A stretch of 64,000 nt of DNA from NCBI GenBank assembly GCA_900469955.1, contig UBYX01000053.1, positions 62,001-126,000 on the forward strand, written 5' to 3'. How positions within the stretch are numbered: position 1 is the stretch's first letter; the number at the start of each line of letters is the position of its first letter. Shown here piece by piece: positions 28,483-37,118 of the stretch. The notes beneath the pieces were generated by a model, which was given only the letters and a program-made list of their open reading frames with translations, was not told the origin of the DNA and made no database searches. Source of the DNA: Hyphomicrobiales bacterium (GTDB lineage: Bacteria; Pseudomonadota; Alphaproteobacteria; Rhizobiales; Rhizobiaceae). The translations under genes and the position numbers were made by a program.

Positions 28483-29268
28483 TCAAAGAACCGTGGCTCT
28501 TCCGCCGTCGATCTTAAGGACGGTAAGCTTGCCGGTATAATAGGCGCCTGTGTCGATGCCAATTCTTCCGGGACCAAAATCTGTGGAGGTGTGCGGTGTA
28601 TGTCCGTGCACGACGAGGATGGGAAGTTTTGGACCCTCGCTCAAGAAGGGCGCCCGGATCCATAGCATATCCTCGTCATCCTGCTGATCAAGCGGGATGC
28701 CAGGCTTGATGCCTGCGTGAACGAAGAACAAGTTGGAAATTTTTAGACAGATCGGCAGATCGGCCAGGAACTGTCTGTGGTCATCAGGCACAGCTTCTGC
28801 CAGCAATTCAGCCAGTTTGGCAATGCGGTTTTTCTGGCGCACGTTTAAATGATGCAAATCGATGCCGTAGGAAATTAAAGTCTGCTCCCCGCCGAGACCA
28901 AGCCATTCGGCATAAAGCTCAGGTTCGTTTAGGAATTTGAGGAAAATGTCGTCGTGGTTGCCGCAAAGAGGAAGCCGCTTCAGTCCCAGTTCACTTGGTC
29001 TAATAAGATGTTCAAGAACTTGGCTTGAACTTGGGCCACGATCCACATAATCGCCGAGCAACACTACGGGGCCGGCACGCTTGGAAGAACTTATATCCAC
29101 GGCGATTTGCGCCTCGGCTTTTTTCAGCTCCTTGAGGCATCCGTGTACGTCGCCGATGACATAGATCGGATAGCTTGGCGTGGCGCTGCCAAGATCGATC
29201 CGGCGGCGCTTGGGGCTGCCGATACTCCCGGCGCGACGCCCTGAAAACCAGTCTTTAAGTTTGCGCAT
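28483..29268 (-). CDS. PPP-type metallophosphoesterase (serine/threonine or Ap4A phosphatase-like)
   Basis: A 261-residue phosphoesterase. It carries the complete PPP signature: IGDVHGCLKEL, LLGDYVDRGPSS, LCGNHDDIF, FVHAGIKPG and VVHGHTPH, which bind two metal ions. This group includes bacterial protein phosphatases and bis(5'-nucleosyl)-tetraphosphatases; the sequence alone does not decide between them. An ATG at 29310 would add 14 residues; the ATG at 29268 is taken because the extra segment is not conserved-looking, though neither has a clear ribosome site. It is convergent with dctA and divergent from the mobilisation genes. Confidence 0.85.
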   Translation of the reverse strand: MRKLKDWFSGRRAGSIGSPKRRRIDLGSATPSYPIYVIGDVHGCLKELKKAEAQIAVDISSSKRAGPVVLLGDYVDRGPSSSQVLEHLIRPSELGLKRLPLCGNHDDIFLKFLNEPELYAEWLGLGGEQTLISYGIDLHHLNVRQKNRIAKLAELLAEAVPDDHRQFLADLPICLKISNLFFVHAGIKPGIPLDQQDDEDMLWIRAPFLSEGPKLPILVVHGHTPHTSTDFGPGRIGIDTGAYYTGKLTVLKIDGGRATVL

Positions 29269-29310
29269 GCTCGCTGCCGTCAGTCTTATTGGGGTCATCG
29301 AAGATGACAA

Positions 29311-29760
29311 TGGGAATTCGCGCCTAAAGGAGTCTTAAGAGACGTGGCATGGGACTAGCAGACTTGCTGCAAGAAGACGATGAAGATGCTTGGAGACCGG
29401 TGATTTCCCAGCCGATATCGCACCGCCCCACGGGAGGAGTTGGCGGCTGGGCGTGCTCCATTCCTCGGGCTCCTGTCTTTTACCCCATGGTTCCAATGGC
29501 CGATGCTATTGGTATCTGTGGTAACTTATTTGGTATAGATCGTAATTACGTTCGAATTTCCTAAACGGCGACTTGAATCAAAAAGATAGATAAAAATCAA
29601 CATGTTATTGTGTTTCCGAGTTGGCTTGTGCTGTCACCTGTCCTTGATCACGGTCTTGACTTGTTAACTAATTAGGTTATTTTGACGGGGCCAGGATAGC
29701 GATATCACGCGCTCCTTCGGCATCCTCCCTAAGCCTAGAGGGATCTCGCCAGACGAATTG
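29311..29760. other. Gene-poor region between phosphoesterase and mobilisation genes
   Basis: About 450 bases. No supported gene; a 71-codon open frame at 29349-29564 has no family features. From 29560 it turns AT-rich, and the end nearest the mobilisation genes holds a candidate transfer origin, listed separately. Confidence 0.5.
29663..29700 (-). other. Candidate origin of transfer (nic-like site and palindrome)
   Basis: Read on the minus strand, 29698-29692 is TATCCTG followed by GCCCC, matching the nick consensus (YATCCTG) of IncP/VirD2-type relaxases. Next to it is an imperfect palindrome, TAAC-TAATTA-GGTTA (about 29665-29679). It is about 60 bases before the MobC-like gene, where an oriT would be expected for a MOBP relaxase. 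A 7-base motif can occur by chance, so location is the main support. Confidence 0.45.
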
Positions 29761-30240
29761 ATGAGACCTATCATGACCGGACAGCGCGATAAGAGTACTA
29801 CCGTTGCGATTTGGATCGGGCGGCACGAATTGCAGATGGTTAAGGAAGCCGCCGCACAGGCGGGAATGACGGTTTCCAATTTCTGTAGAACGGCCGCTCT
29901 CGATTTCGGAGGAATCCAGCCATTCTTCTCCGACGAGGATCGCTTGCTGCTGCTGCATCTGCGTGACGAGCTGCGAGCCGAAGGTTTCAATCTTACCGGT
30001 GCATTGATTGCTCTCAACCGTGACGAGCGTTTTTCCGACCTTCCGTTGAAGAAGGAAATTTTGTCGATGCAGCGTATTATCGCGGCACTATGCATCGAGC
30101 TATCGGGGTGCGGGAGAAAGGAATCGAGACAGCGGAGGACATCCTCATATGTGGACCAGCTTTCATCCCTTCGAGGAAGAGTGGCTCGCTCGGCGTCAGA
30201 GTCTCATTCTGGAACTGTCGAAGAAACCGCCGCTCGATGA
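29761..30240 (+). CDS. MobC-like mobilisation accessory protein
   Basis: A 159-residue protein. Near the N-terminus it has a ribbon-helix-helix-like strand and helices (TTVAIWIGRHELQMVKEAAAQAGMTVSNFCRTAAL), typical of MobC/NikA-like proteins that bind oriT and help the relaxase. The C-terminal half is charged and not recognised. ATG 29761 and ATG 29773 are both possible. The last 92 bases overlap the start of the relaxase frame, suggesting translational coupling. The function rests on the RHH-like pattern and on the neighbour. Confidence 0.7.
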   Translation: MRPIMTGQRDKSTTVAIWIGRHELQMVKEAAAQAGMTVSNFCRTAALDFGGIQPFFSDEDRLLLLHLRDELRAEGFNLTGALIALNRDERFSDLPLKKEILSMQRIIAALCIELSGCGRKESRQRRTSSYVDQLSSLRGRVARSASESHSGTVEETAAR

Positions 30241-32332
30241 GGAGTGGTGGCGGCGTGCAAGGTTAGGTGCTGCTGAGTCGCCGACTGGGTTCAGGGAAGG
30301 GTTTCGCCGATCTGCGACTGGCAGCAAGGACCGCGGTCTTGGTCTTGAGCTTGACATGCGCCAAAGGTTCGCACGCCTAGCGACAGGCGCACAGCCTGCC
30401 GTTGTCAAGGTTTTGAGCTTCGGAGAAGGCTCCGGTGTCAAAAAGCTGGTAAAATATGTCTCGAGAGGTGGTGAGATCACCATCGAGAACGAACGTGGCG
30501 AGAGATTTGGCGGGGGTGACGCACCTGCCGCAATCAATTCCGATTGGCAGCCTGTACTTGGCGATCGCCAGGCGAGCCGAGACGTCGGGCTCTTCAACGT
30601 CGAGATATCGTGGCGCTCTCCTGATCTCCGGCTTATGACCGATAGTCAGGCTCTCTTGAAACCTGTTTTTACTGACAGGCCGTTCGCATTCGCTGTGGAG
30701 CAGGCCGCTCAAACGACCAAAATTGAGGGCGTGGTCGTCCTTTATTCACCAACTCAGGGCCGTCTTGTCGCCAAGGGGGAGGAGTACGAGGCGGCAAAAG
30801 AGCGTTTGAAGAACACGCTGGCTGAAAAGGCTGATGCGGTTGAACTTCGCATTACCGGTCAGGGGCATGGTGTTCGCTTTGGCACGGCACTGCTCAGACG
30901 GCTTGTAGAAAGCCGCAAGGGTCAAGTCCACAACGATCGTGGGGAGATGATCGCAGACGTCAAGACAGCCAAGTCGCTCGTCCAGCGTGAATGGCGCTCG
31001 AGCCTCGAAAGCCGGGGCCCCCGCGATATTATCCATGTCCTGGTAACAACACCCTACGGAACCGATGCAACACGGTTCCAGGACGCGGTGCGAAATTTTC
31101 TAGCGCAGGAATTCAAGGGACACCGGTATATTTTCGCCCTGCATGATCCGCAAAACGATCCAAGGCCGCTTCGTGATGGAGGGAAAAGGCCGCACCTGCA
31201 TGCTCATGCAGTGATCGCGACGCTCTCAGATTATGGAGATCGGCTAAAGGTTTGGGTTTCCGATTTGGCGCGGTGGCGGACGCGGTTTGCAGAAAATGCG
31301 CGTGCCAACGGCATCAATCTGGAAATGACCGCGCGCCGAGAAACGGCTTCTCCTCCCGCTTATTCTCACAAGCAGGTTCGTCCTACCAACTATTCGGGGC
31401 GCACTACGTTTGAGGGAACTAGCCCAGCGGGGCAGCACCGATATGAAAACAAGCGGTGGGAGGTCCCGCATCTTTCGCGTTCGGATTACGGCCCTCACAC
31501 TGAGCTCGCAAGGCAGAACTGGCAAACGCTGGCGATTGAAGGCCGAACAGAAGCGGTTCGTCAATTTGCGATGCGAACCCTGTCTCGTTTTGAGGAGGCA
31601 GATCGACTGAACGGCCCACAGGCGTCGTTATTGCGAACTTCATCGCTCGGAGCAGAGGAGGTTCCCAGCGCAGCCGGCAAGCAACCAGAAAATGCAAATC
31701 CGGAGCTTCAACGCCGCTTTGAGCAGCAAAGACCGACGAGGGCGGCAGGACGTTCGCAAGAGCAAAAAAGTGACCCGATCGCTGACCGTTCTGCCATCAA
31801 GCGTGCCAATCCAGAACTGCCTGCGCGAAACAACGCGCAGCAACGAGAAATGCCGCCGCCCGCTCAAAACGAAAGGGGCCACGTCGATCCCGAGAAGCAG
31901 CAGAAAGAAGAAGAGACAGACGGTCAGAAAAAGCGGTCCATTGAGCGGATCTCCGAGGCAGCGGCCACATTGTTCGACGCTATGGGACGAGCACGTGAAG
32001 CGAGGGTTTTCCCTCACGATGGCGATGATGTTCAGGCCGCAAGATCGGAGGCTAAACGGGCTATTGAGACCGGCATCTCTCGATCTGCAGAGATCCCGGG
32101 CGCAAAACGTGATCGTCCAACAGATAACTCGGGCGATCGACTGCACTCTCGCTCGTTGAACCAGGCGGGAGCTGCGACTTCAATTCAAGCTCAGGGCGAT
32201 AGGAGCGGCGAGAAAGAGCAGCTAGCTAGTCAAGGAAGCCCGGGTGCGGGCGCGAGAATAAAGTCTCAGGTTATTGAACCGGGCCGCAATCATGATGAAC
32301 GCAAGTGGAATCGCGATGACTACGAGCGGTAA
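30149..32332 (+). CDS. Relaxase (MOB nickase) of a mobilisable element
   Basis: A 727-residue DNA-nicking protein. Residues of about 85-110 match motif I of rhizobial relaxases (VVKVLSFGEGSGVKKLVKYV, with Tyr as the candidate nucleophile). The histidine triad motif is RPHLHAHAVIA (about residue 350), preceded by HDPQNDPRP. From residue 480 the protein becomes Gln, Glu, Arg and Ala rich with low complexity, probably a flexible region contacting the coupling protein. It would nick oriT and carry the strand into a type IV secretion system, but no such system or coupling protein is in the window. A later in-frame ATG (30356) would avoid the overlap with the upstream gene but is too close to motif I. 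Confidence 0.85.
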   Translation: MWTSFHPFEEEWLARRQSLILELSKKPPLDEEWWRRARLGAAESPTGFREGFRRSATGSKDRGLGLELDMRQRFARLATGAQPAVVKVLSFGEGSGVKKLVKYVSRGGEITIENERGERFGGGDAPAAINSDWQPVLGDRQASRDVGLFNVEISWRSPDLRLMTDSQALLKPVFTDRPFAFAVEQAAQTTKIEGVVVLYSPTQGRLVAKGEEYEAAKERLKNTLAEKADAVELRITGQGHGVRFGTALLRRLVESRKGQVHNDRGEMIADVKTAKSLVQREWRSSLESRGPRDIIHVLVTTPYGTDATRFQDAVRNFLAQEFKGHRYIFALHDPQNDPRPLRDGGKRPHLHAHAVIATLSDYGDRLKVWVSDLARWRTRFAENARANGINLEMTARRETASPPAYSHKQVRPTNYSGRTTFEGTSPAGQHRYENKRWEVPHLSRSDYGPHTELARQNWQTLAIEGRTEAVRQFAMRTLSRFEEADRLNGPQASLLRTSSLGAEEVPSAAGKQPENANPELQRRFEQQRPTRAAGRSQEQKSDPIADRSAIKRANPELPARNNAQQREMPPPAQNERGHVDPEKQQKEEETDGQKKRSIERISEAAATLFDAMGRAREARVFPHDGDDVQAARSEAKRAIETGISRSAEIPGAKRDRPTDNSGDRLHSRSLNQAGAATSIQAQGDRSGEKEQLASQGSPGAGARIKSQVIEPGRNHDERKWNRDDYER

Positions 32333-32490
32333 GGCTGCGCTCCGTTGCGGTAAACATTCGTGCTGAGTGGCTGAACGATATATCGGCGATATCAATGGGA
32401 AATACCGAAACGGAAAACGTGATCGTGCTAGTCTACCAGGGCGTGTAGGTCGCGACGATCTTAGGTGGCATTCAGTGGCAGCAGCATAGA

Positions 32491-33195
32491 ATGAAAGCGA
32501 TCCACGGAGATCCCTCATCACCTGACAAAACGACGGACGCCTACACCCGGCTTAGAGCGGCCGTGATGAGCTATAAGTCGTTTCCTGGCGCCTTCTTTAA
32601 CATCCGGACACTTGCCGAGAAAATGAAGGTGAGCCCGACCCCTATCCGGGAAGCGCTGATCAAGCTCGTGCACGAAGAGGTAATCGGCTTCGTTCCAGGG
32701 AGGGGCTATTACGTCAAACCGCTCGATCTTGATGATTTGCGAGGAGACTACGAATTCACTTTCTTAATGCTCCGTTTTGCGATCGAAAAGAGCGCCAACC
32801 CGTTCGACGGAAACGATTTGCCTCCTCTTCCTGCAGTTCATAGCCGCCCGTTGGCGGACGGTGAATTGGCAACAGCCTGCGCAGCCTATGTCGAGAGTTT
32901 CTACGAACGAATTGCGCTTATGGGAGGCAATCTCCGTCTCGTGCATGCGGTTCGACAATTCAACGACCGTGCGCGGGTTGTCCACCTCCTGGCGCTGAAG
33001 TCGATGCCTCGACCCCTTGACGTACCATCCGATCTCACAAGGCTCGCTCACATTTTGCAAAATGGCCCGCGTAAGCAAGCGCTGCGCATGCTTGAGCTAC
33101 GATATCAGGAGACAATGTCGATGCTCCCCGACCTTGTGAAAATCATCCATCTGCGCGCGCAGCATCTTCCTACGCCTCTCGAAGAGCTTGTCTAG
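32491..33195 (+). CDS. GntR family transcriptional regulator
   Basis: A 234-residue regulator with an N-terminal winged helix. The recognition region is IRTLAEKMKVSPTPIREALIKLVHEEVIGFVPGRGYYV (residues about 34-72). The C-terminal domain is mostly helical (FCD-like) but short and without the clear metal-binding His/Asp set of FadR-type proteins. No ligand can be proposed. It stands between the relaxase and a convergent SDR, so it may belong either to the mobile element or to the metabolic genes. The start has no strong ribosome site. Confidence 0.8.
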   Translation: MKAIHGDPSSPDKTTDAYTRLRAAVMSYKSFPGAFFNIRTLAEKMKVSPTPIREALIKLVHEEVIGFVPGRGYYVKPLDLDDLRGDYEFTFLMLRFAIEKSANPFDGNDLPPLPAVHSRPLADGELATACAAYVESFYERIALMGGNLRLVHAVRQFNDRARVVHLLALKSMPRPLDVPSDLTRLAHILQNGPRKQALRMLELRYQETMSMLPDLVKIIHLRAQHLPTPLEELV

Positions 33196-33202
33196 GCATA
33201 AC

Positions 33203-33979
33203 CTATACGGGGACGAACTCTCCTCCATTCACGTCGATCACCGCGCCGTTCACAAAGCTGGCGCTGCCGGAGGCAAGGAAATCAACGACCGCCGCAACTT
33301 CATCCGGGCGACCTAAGCGTCCCAGAGGTATGCGATCACATGCGGCAATGTTTTCCGGACTGTCCTCAGGACCTGTCATATCGGTAAGAATGCGCCCGGG
33401 CGAAACGGTATTGATGGTGACGCCCGATGCGCCATATTCTCCTACCAATGATCGCGCGAGACCCGCCAAAGCCGACTTCGACACCACGTAGCTTGTTCCC
33501 GCAATCCGAGGAAGAGTACGCGCTGCGACGGATCCGATGAACACAATTCGGCCGAAGCCGGCCGCTGACATGGCTGGCGCTGCAAGCTGGCAACATGCCA
33601 TCGCGCCTGTCAGGTTGACTGCCAACGTGTCGCTCCATTCTTGCTGGGTAATACAACCAAATGCAGTCCTTTTGCCGTTTGACTTGGGCGACCATCCCGC
33701 GTTGAGGACAAGAACGTTCGGATCCTCCCAGAGCGACCTTATCCTCGCAAAAAAAAGCTGCAGAGCGTCGAGGTCTCTGATGTCGACCTCCGTAGCGATG
33801 ACGCGATCATCGCTGAACGATTCGGTGAGCAGCCTGCGGGCGCGGTAGACCTTTTCCCTATTTTGGCTGAACACGGCGACGCGGTGTCCGCTTCTCAAGA
33901 GCCGTTGCGCGCAGGCTAGGCCTATCCCGGTCGTTCCTCCCGTGACAACGGCAACGCGCAGATGGTTACCATCTGTCAT
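33203..33979 (-). CDS. Short-chain dehydrogenase/reductase
   Basis: A 258-residue SDR of the classical FabG-like type. The cofactor motif is TGGTTGIG (residues 14-21), with NAG in the LVLNAGWSP strand, the catalytic serine in VFIGSVAAR, and Tyr/Lys in SYVVSKSALAG. It ends FVNGAVIDVNGGE, the usual C-terminal motif. Last gene of a minus-strand operon: its ATG overlaps the stop of the TPP enzyme by the four bases ATGA (33976-33979). It probably reduces or oxidises a product of the two upstream enzymes. Confidence 0.93.
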   Translation of the reverse strand: MTDGNHLRVAVVTGGTTGIGLACAQRLLRSGHRVAVFSQNREKVYRARRLLTESFSDDRVIATEVDIRDLDALQLFFARIRSLWEDPNVLVLNAGWSPKSNGKRTAFGCITQQEWSDTLAVNLTGAMACCQLAAPAMSAAGFGRIVFIGSVAARTLPRIAGTSYVVSKSALAGLARSLVGEYGASGVTINTVSPGRILTDMTGPEDSPENIAACDRIPLGRLGRPDEVAAVVDFLASGSASFVNGAVIDVNGGEFVPV

Positions 33980-35685
33980 GCCACGTCCTCCAGATGAGCG
34001 AAGAGCGACAACGGCGGGAAGGCGTTGGGGCTCGTCATGACCTCGATCAATAAAGGCCCTCGATACGCGAAGGCCTGGTCGAGCGCGTCTCTCAAAGTTG
34101 AAAGTTCTGTGACACGCAAAGCGGCACAGCCACAGGCCTCGGCGATTTTGACATGGTCTACGGGGTCAAGATGGCATGCGCTGGTGAAGCGTCCAAACTT
34201 CACGGTCTCTGCATGTTTTTGAAAGCCTAGGATCCCATTGTTCAACACGATAATGATCACCGGCAGATTGCAACGCACCAGAGTTTCCATCTCGGCCCAG
34301 CTGTGGGCGAAGCCGCCGTCGCCCGCGACGACGACCACAGGGTGTTCTGGCACAGCCGCCTTAGCACCAATGGCGAGCGGAAGTCCCCAGCCGAGCCCTG
34401 CAAGTCCCCTTGGACTGATGAACCGCATGCCGGCCTTTAGGCAGCGCAGTTGGCCAACAATCCACATGGAGGAATAACTGGCATCCGCCACGACCGTTGT
34501 CTCAGGCGTTAATCGCTTTTGCAGTTCGACCATGACAAGTTCGGGACGCAGAGGCGATTGACGGGGGCTCATGAGTGGTCGCCGGTCATCCTCGAAACTT
34601 GCCCAGGCCGCGGCAATTATGTCCTCTACCGGCTTGCGATTGGCGTGACGGATACCGAGATCGTGAGTTTCAAGAGCCGTACAAAGCGCCGAAAGCGTCT
34701 CGCCGGCGTCACCCACCAGCCGGATTGCTTCATAGCTGCGCCCAATCTCCTGGGGGTCAATGTCCACATGAACGACAGTTGCTGCTTGCGGGATGAGCCG
34801 CCAGCTATCGGTGCCATTCTGATTTGTGCGAGTGGCCACCAACAACACCAAATCCGCGTCATCAATCAAATCGCGGGAATGGCTGCCGAGGGATCTCGGG
34901 CCGGTCATGGTGATGACGCCTGCGGAAAGAGGATGATGTTCGTCGACCGCGCCCTTGCCCATATTGGTGGTGAAGACCGGAAGGCTGGCAAGTTCTTGAA
35001 GTCCTCCAAGCGCTGAAACACCCTGACCATTGTGGATGCCGCCTCCTACAATCGCGACGGGCGAGCGTGCCGTCGCGATACGTTCGGCAGCTTCATTGAT
35101 CAGGGTGTCAGCCGGTCGGGTTATATCAATCGGCGAAGATCCGAGATTGATGCTGCGGCTGAACTGGGCAGGGGGTGCTGGCTCACGCAACAGATCGGCG
35201 GGCAGAAGAAGCACGGCAGGGCCAGGTCGGCCGGAGGCAGCGGCAGTGAAAGCCATGTCGATATAATCGTCGATCCGTCCGGCAGTGATGACACGCCGCA
35301 CCCATTTGGCGCAGGCGCGAAAGAGGTCCAGGTGATCGAGTTCCTGAAAGGCGTTGCGATCAGCCTGATCGCGCTCGACATCCTGGACGAGTGCAACAAT
35401 TGGAACACTTGCTTTGATCGCTTCGGCAAGTGGGGGCACGAGCAATGTTGCTGCCGGACCGTTCTGCGCCGCAACGACCGCCACCTTACCTATGCGGCGC
35501 GCATAACCGTCAGCCATGGCGCCTCCCATATTTTCTTGCCGGTAGGCGATCTGGCGGATCCCGATTGCTTCGGCCGCGAGGATGACTGCCGACGGGAGGC
35601 TCTGGGCGAAAATCGTTTCAACGCCATGTCGTTTGAGCGCCAGCGCAATACGGTCGGCCACGGTTGGATTTGATCCGGAATTCAT
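33976..35685 (-). CDS. Thiamine pyrophosphate-dependent enzyme, acetolactate synthase-like
   Basis: A 569-residue TPP enzyme with the three-domain layout of the acetolactate synthase/benzaldehyde lyase group. The catalytic Glu lies in AYRQENMGGAMADGYAR. The central domain has VAIVGGGIHNGQG, and the C-terminal domain has the TPP motif AGDGGFAHSWAEMETLVRCN...NN. Such enzymes decarboxylate 2-oxo acids or join or split acyloins; the substrate is unknown. It is not a biosynthetic AHAS by context, because no small subunit gene is adjacent. ATG 35685 overlaps the TGA of the aminotransferase; an upstream start at 35703 is less likely. Confidence 0.9.
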   Translation of the reverse strand: MNSGSNPTVADRIALALKRHGVETIFAQSLPSAVILAAEAIGIRQIAYRQENMGGAMADGYARRIGKVAVVAAQNGPAATLLVPPLAEAIKASVPIVALVQDVERDQADRNAFQELDHLDLFRACAKWVRRVITAGRIDDYIDMAFTAAASGRPGPAVLLLPADLLREPAPPAQFSRSINLGSSPIDITRPADTLINEAAERIATARSPVAIVGGGIHNGQGVSALGGLQELASLPVFTTNMGKGAVDEHHPLSAGVITMTGPRSLGSHSRDLIDDADLVLLVATRTNQNGTDSWRLIPQAATVVHVDIDPQEIGRSYEAIRLVGDAGETLSALCTALETHDLGIRHANRKPVEDIIAAAWASFEDDRRPLMSPRQSPLRPELVMVELQKRLTPETTVVADASYSSMWIVGQLRCLKAGMRFISPRGLAGLGWGLPLAIGAKAAVPEHPVVVVAGDGGFAHSWAEMETLVRCNLPVIIIVLNNGILGFQKHAETVKFGRFTSACHLDPVDHVKIAEACGCAALRVTELSTLRDALDQAFAYRGPLLIEVMTSPNAFPPLSLFAHLEDVA

Positions 35686-37025
35686 AGGCTCAGCTCCTCG
35701 CAAGCGAGAGCATGCTCGAATGTCTCGAGGACCAGCTCGATCTCGGTATCGCCCATGGCCGTCGAGAGGCTGGCAGCAGCGGCAAAAGGCAGGATAATCC
35801 CGTGTTGTTTGAAAAAACGCCCAAGCTGGCGCATGGCATTAGCCTCGCTTTTCGTAAGGTAGGCGTCCCGATATTCGCGAGGCGCCTCGATTTTGGGGTG
35901 AAGGCGAAACAGTGACGACGAACCGGTCACGCTGAATGGAGCTTCGTATTTTGAAATCAATTCCTGCAGGCGCGCCCGAAGATGATCGCCAAGCCGCTCA
36001 AGGCGATCGAACTGCTCGCGCGTCATGGCCGTCATGCTGGCATGACCGGCTACCATGGAAATTGGATTGGCAGAGAAGGTGCCGGCTTGTGGCAGGAGAG
36101 GCCGACCGCCGCGCCCATTAAAGACGCTCATGGCAGCCCTCGTACCGCCGATCGCACCGATCGGAAATCCGCCACCGATTATCTTGCCCATGCAGATCAA
36201 ATCAGGACTGAGGCCGAAGCGGGCTGATGCGCCATGGTAACTCTGGCGCAGATTGAGGACTTCGTCGGCAATGACAAGAATTCCGTATTGCCTCGCGGTC
36301 TCAACGATGGCGGCAAGAAAACCCTGATCCGGAACCAAAAGCCCGGCGCGGCTCGGGACCGGATCGATCAAAATACATGCGAGCCGGTCGTGATTGTCGC
36401 TAATGCGGCGACGGGCTCCTTCGGCATCATTGAAACGCAGCAGAACGACGTCATCGGTGACTGAGCGCGGCTGGCCGGTATAATTTGGAACCGCGGCGGG
36501 TGCCTCGGGCATGCCCCAATCGGCCGGCGTCCCGGTCTGGCCGACCTCGGCCCAGTCATAGGCGCCGTGGTATGCGCCTTCCAGCTTGGCGACCGCTGGG
36601 CGGCTGGTTGCCGCCCGCGCCGCCTTGATCGCAAACATCACAGCCTCAGTCCCCGTATTGACGAACCGGACCTGTTCGACAGCCGGGATCCTCTCACACA
36701 AAAGCTCGGCGAGATTGATCTCGTGTAGCGTCGGATTGGAAAAGCAAGTGCCATCTTTGAGCATGCGACGAGCAGCCTCGACGACCGGCTCAAATGCGTG
36801 GCCGTGGATGAGCGTGGTAAAGTTGTTGTTGAGATCGAGATATCGATTGCCGTCGACGTCGTAGAGATAGGCGCCTCGGCCCCAGCCCGCGTAGTCGGGG
36901 AAGGGGTCTCGGTCGACCGTGGCGCGATTGACGCCATCGGGGATAACGAGGCGTGCCCGTTGAAAAAGTCCCTCAGAGATCTTCGTCAGGCTCGCTTGCT
37001 GTGTGGCTGGTGTTCGTATCGACAT
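35682..37025 (-). CDS. Class III aminotransferase, glutamate-1-semialdehyde aminomutase-like
   Basis: A 447-residue PLP enzyme close in layout to glutamate-1-semialdehyde 2,1-aminomutases: YDVDGNRYLDLNNNFTTLIHGH, VRFVNTGTEAVMFAIKAARAAT, the Asp-containing LVIADEVLNLR and the cofactor Lys in DLICMGKIIGGGFPIGAIGG. The context argues against haem synthesis; it is the first gene of an operon with a TPP enzyme and an SDR and may aminate or isomerise an amino-ketone or amino-aldehyde. The ATG at 37025 has a fine GGAGGAG ribosome site. Upstream (37084-37097) lies a copy of the putative GntR operator. Confidence 0.9.
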   Translation of the reverse strand: MSIRTPATQQASLTKISEGLFQRARLVIPDGVNRATVDRDPFPDYAGWGRGAYLYDVDGNRYLDLNNNFTTLIHGHAFEPVVEAARRMLKDGTCFSNPTLHEINLAELLCERIPAVEQVRFVNTGTEAVMFAIKAARAATSRPAVAKLEGAYHGAYDWAEVGQTGTPADWGMPEAPAAVPNYTGQPRSVTDDVVLLRFNDAEGARRRISDNHDRLACILIDPVPSRAGLLVPDQGFLAAIVETARQYGILVIADEVLNLRQSYHGASARFGLSPDLICMGKIIGGGFPIGAIGGTRAAMSVFNGRGGRPLLPQAGTFSANPISMVAGHASMTAMTREQFDRLERLGDHLRARLQELISKYEAPFSVTGSSSLFRLHPKIEAPREYRDAYLTKSEANAMRQLGRFFKQHGIILPFAAAASLSTAMGDTEIELVLETFEHALACEELSL

Positions 37026-37083
37026 AGGCTCCTCCGCGCCGGCGGTAGGCCGGCAACATTCAAAGGAAGCCAGATTTTCAATT

Positions 37084-37097
37084 TTGATGCAACAAAA
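37084..37097 (-). promoter_or_regulatory. Putative GntR operator, copy 1
   Basis: On the minus strand this is TTTTGTTGCATCAA, the same 14 bases found at 37839-37852. It lies about 60 bases before the aminotransferase start codon, between the gntR stop and that gene, so it may be an operator at an internal promoter. Confidence 0.6.
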
Positions 37098-37118
37098 AAT
37101 TACGCGCCGAAGCCAAAT

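Noticed and set aside
29349-29564. 71-codon open frame before the mobilisation genes
   Set aside because: No ribosome site, no recognised motif, in a gene-poor stretch.
33976-35685. Biosynthetic acetohydroxyacid synthase (ilvB)
   Set aside because: No regulatory small subunit is adjacent and the operon contains an aminotransferase and an SDR; a catabolic or special role is more likely.
35682-37025. Haem-pathway hemL
   Set aside because: Alphaproteobacteria make 5-aminolevulinate with ALA synthase, and the operon context is unrelated to haem.
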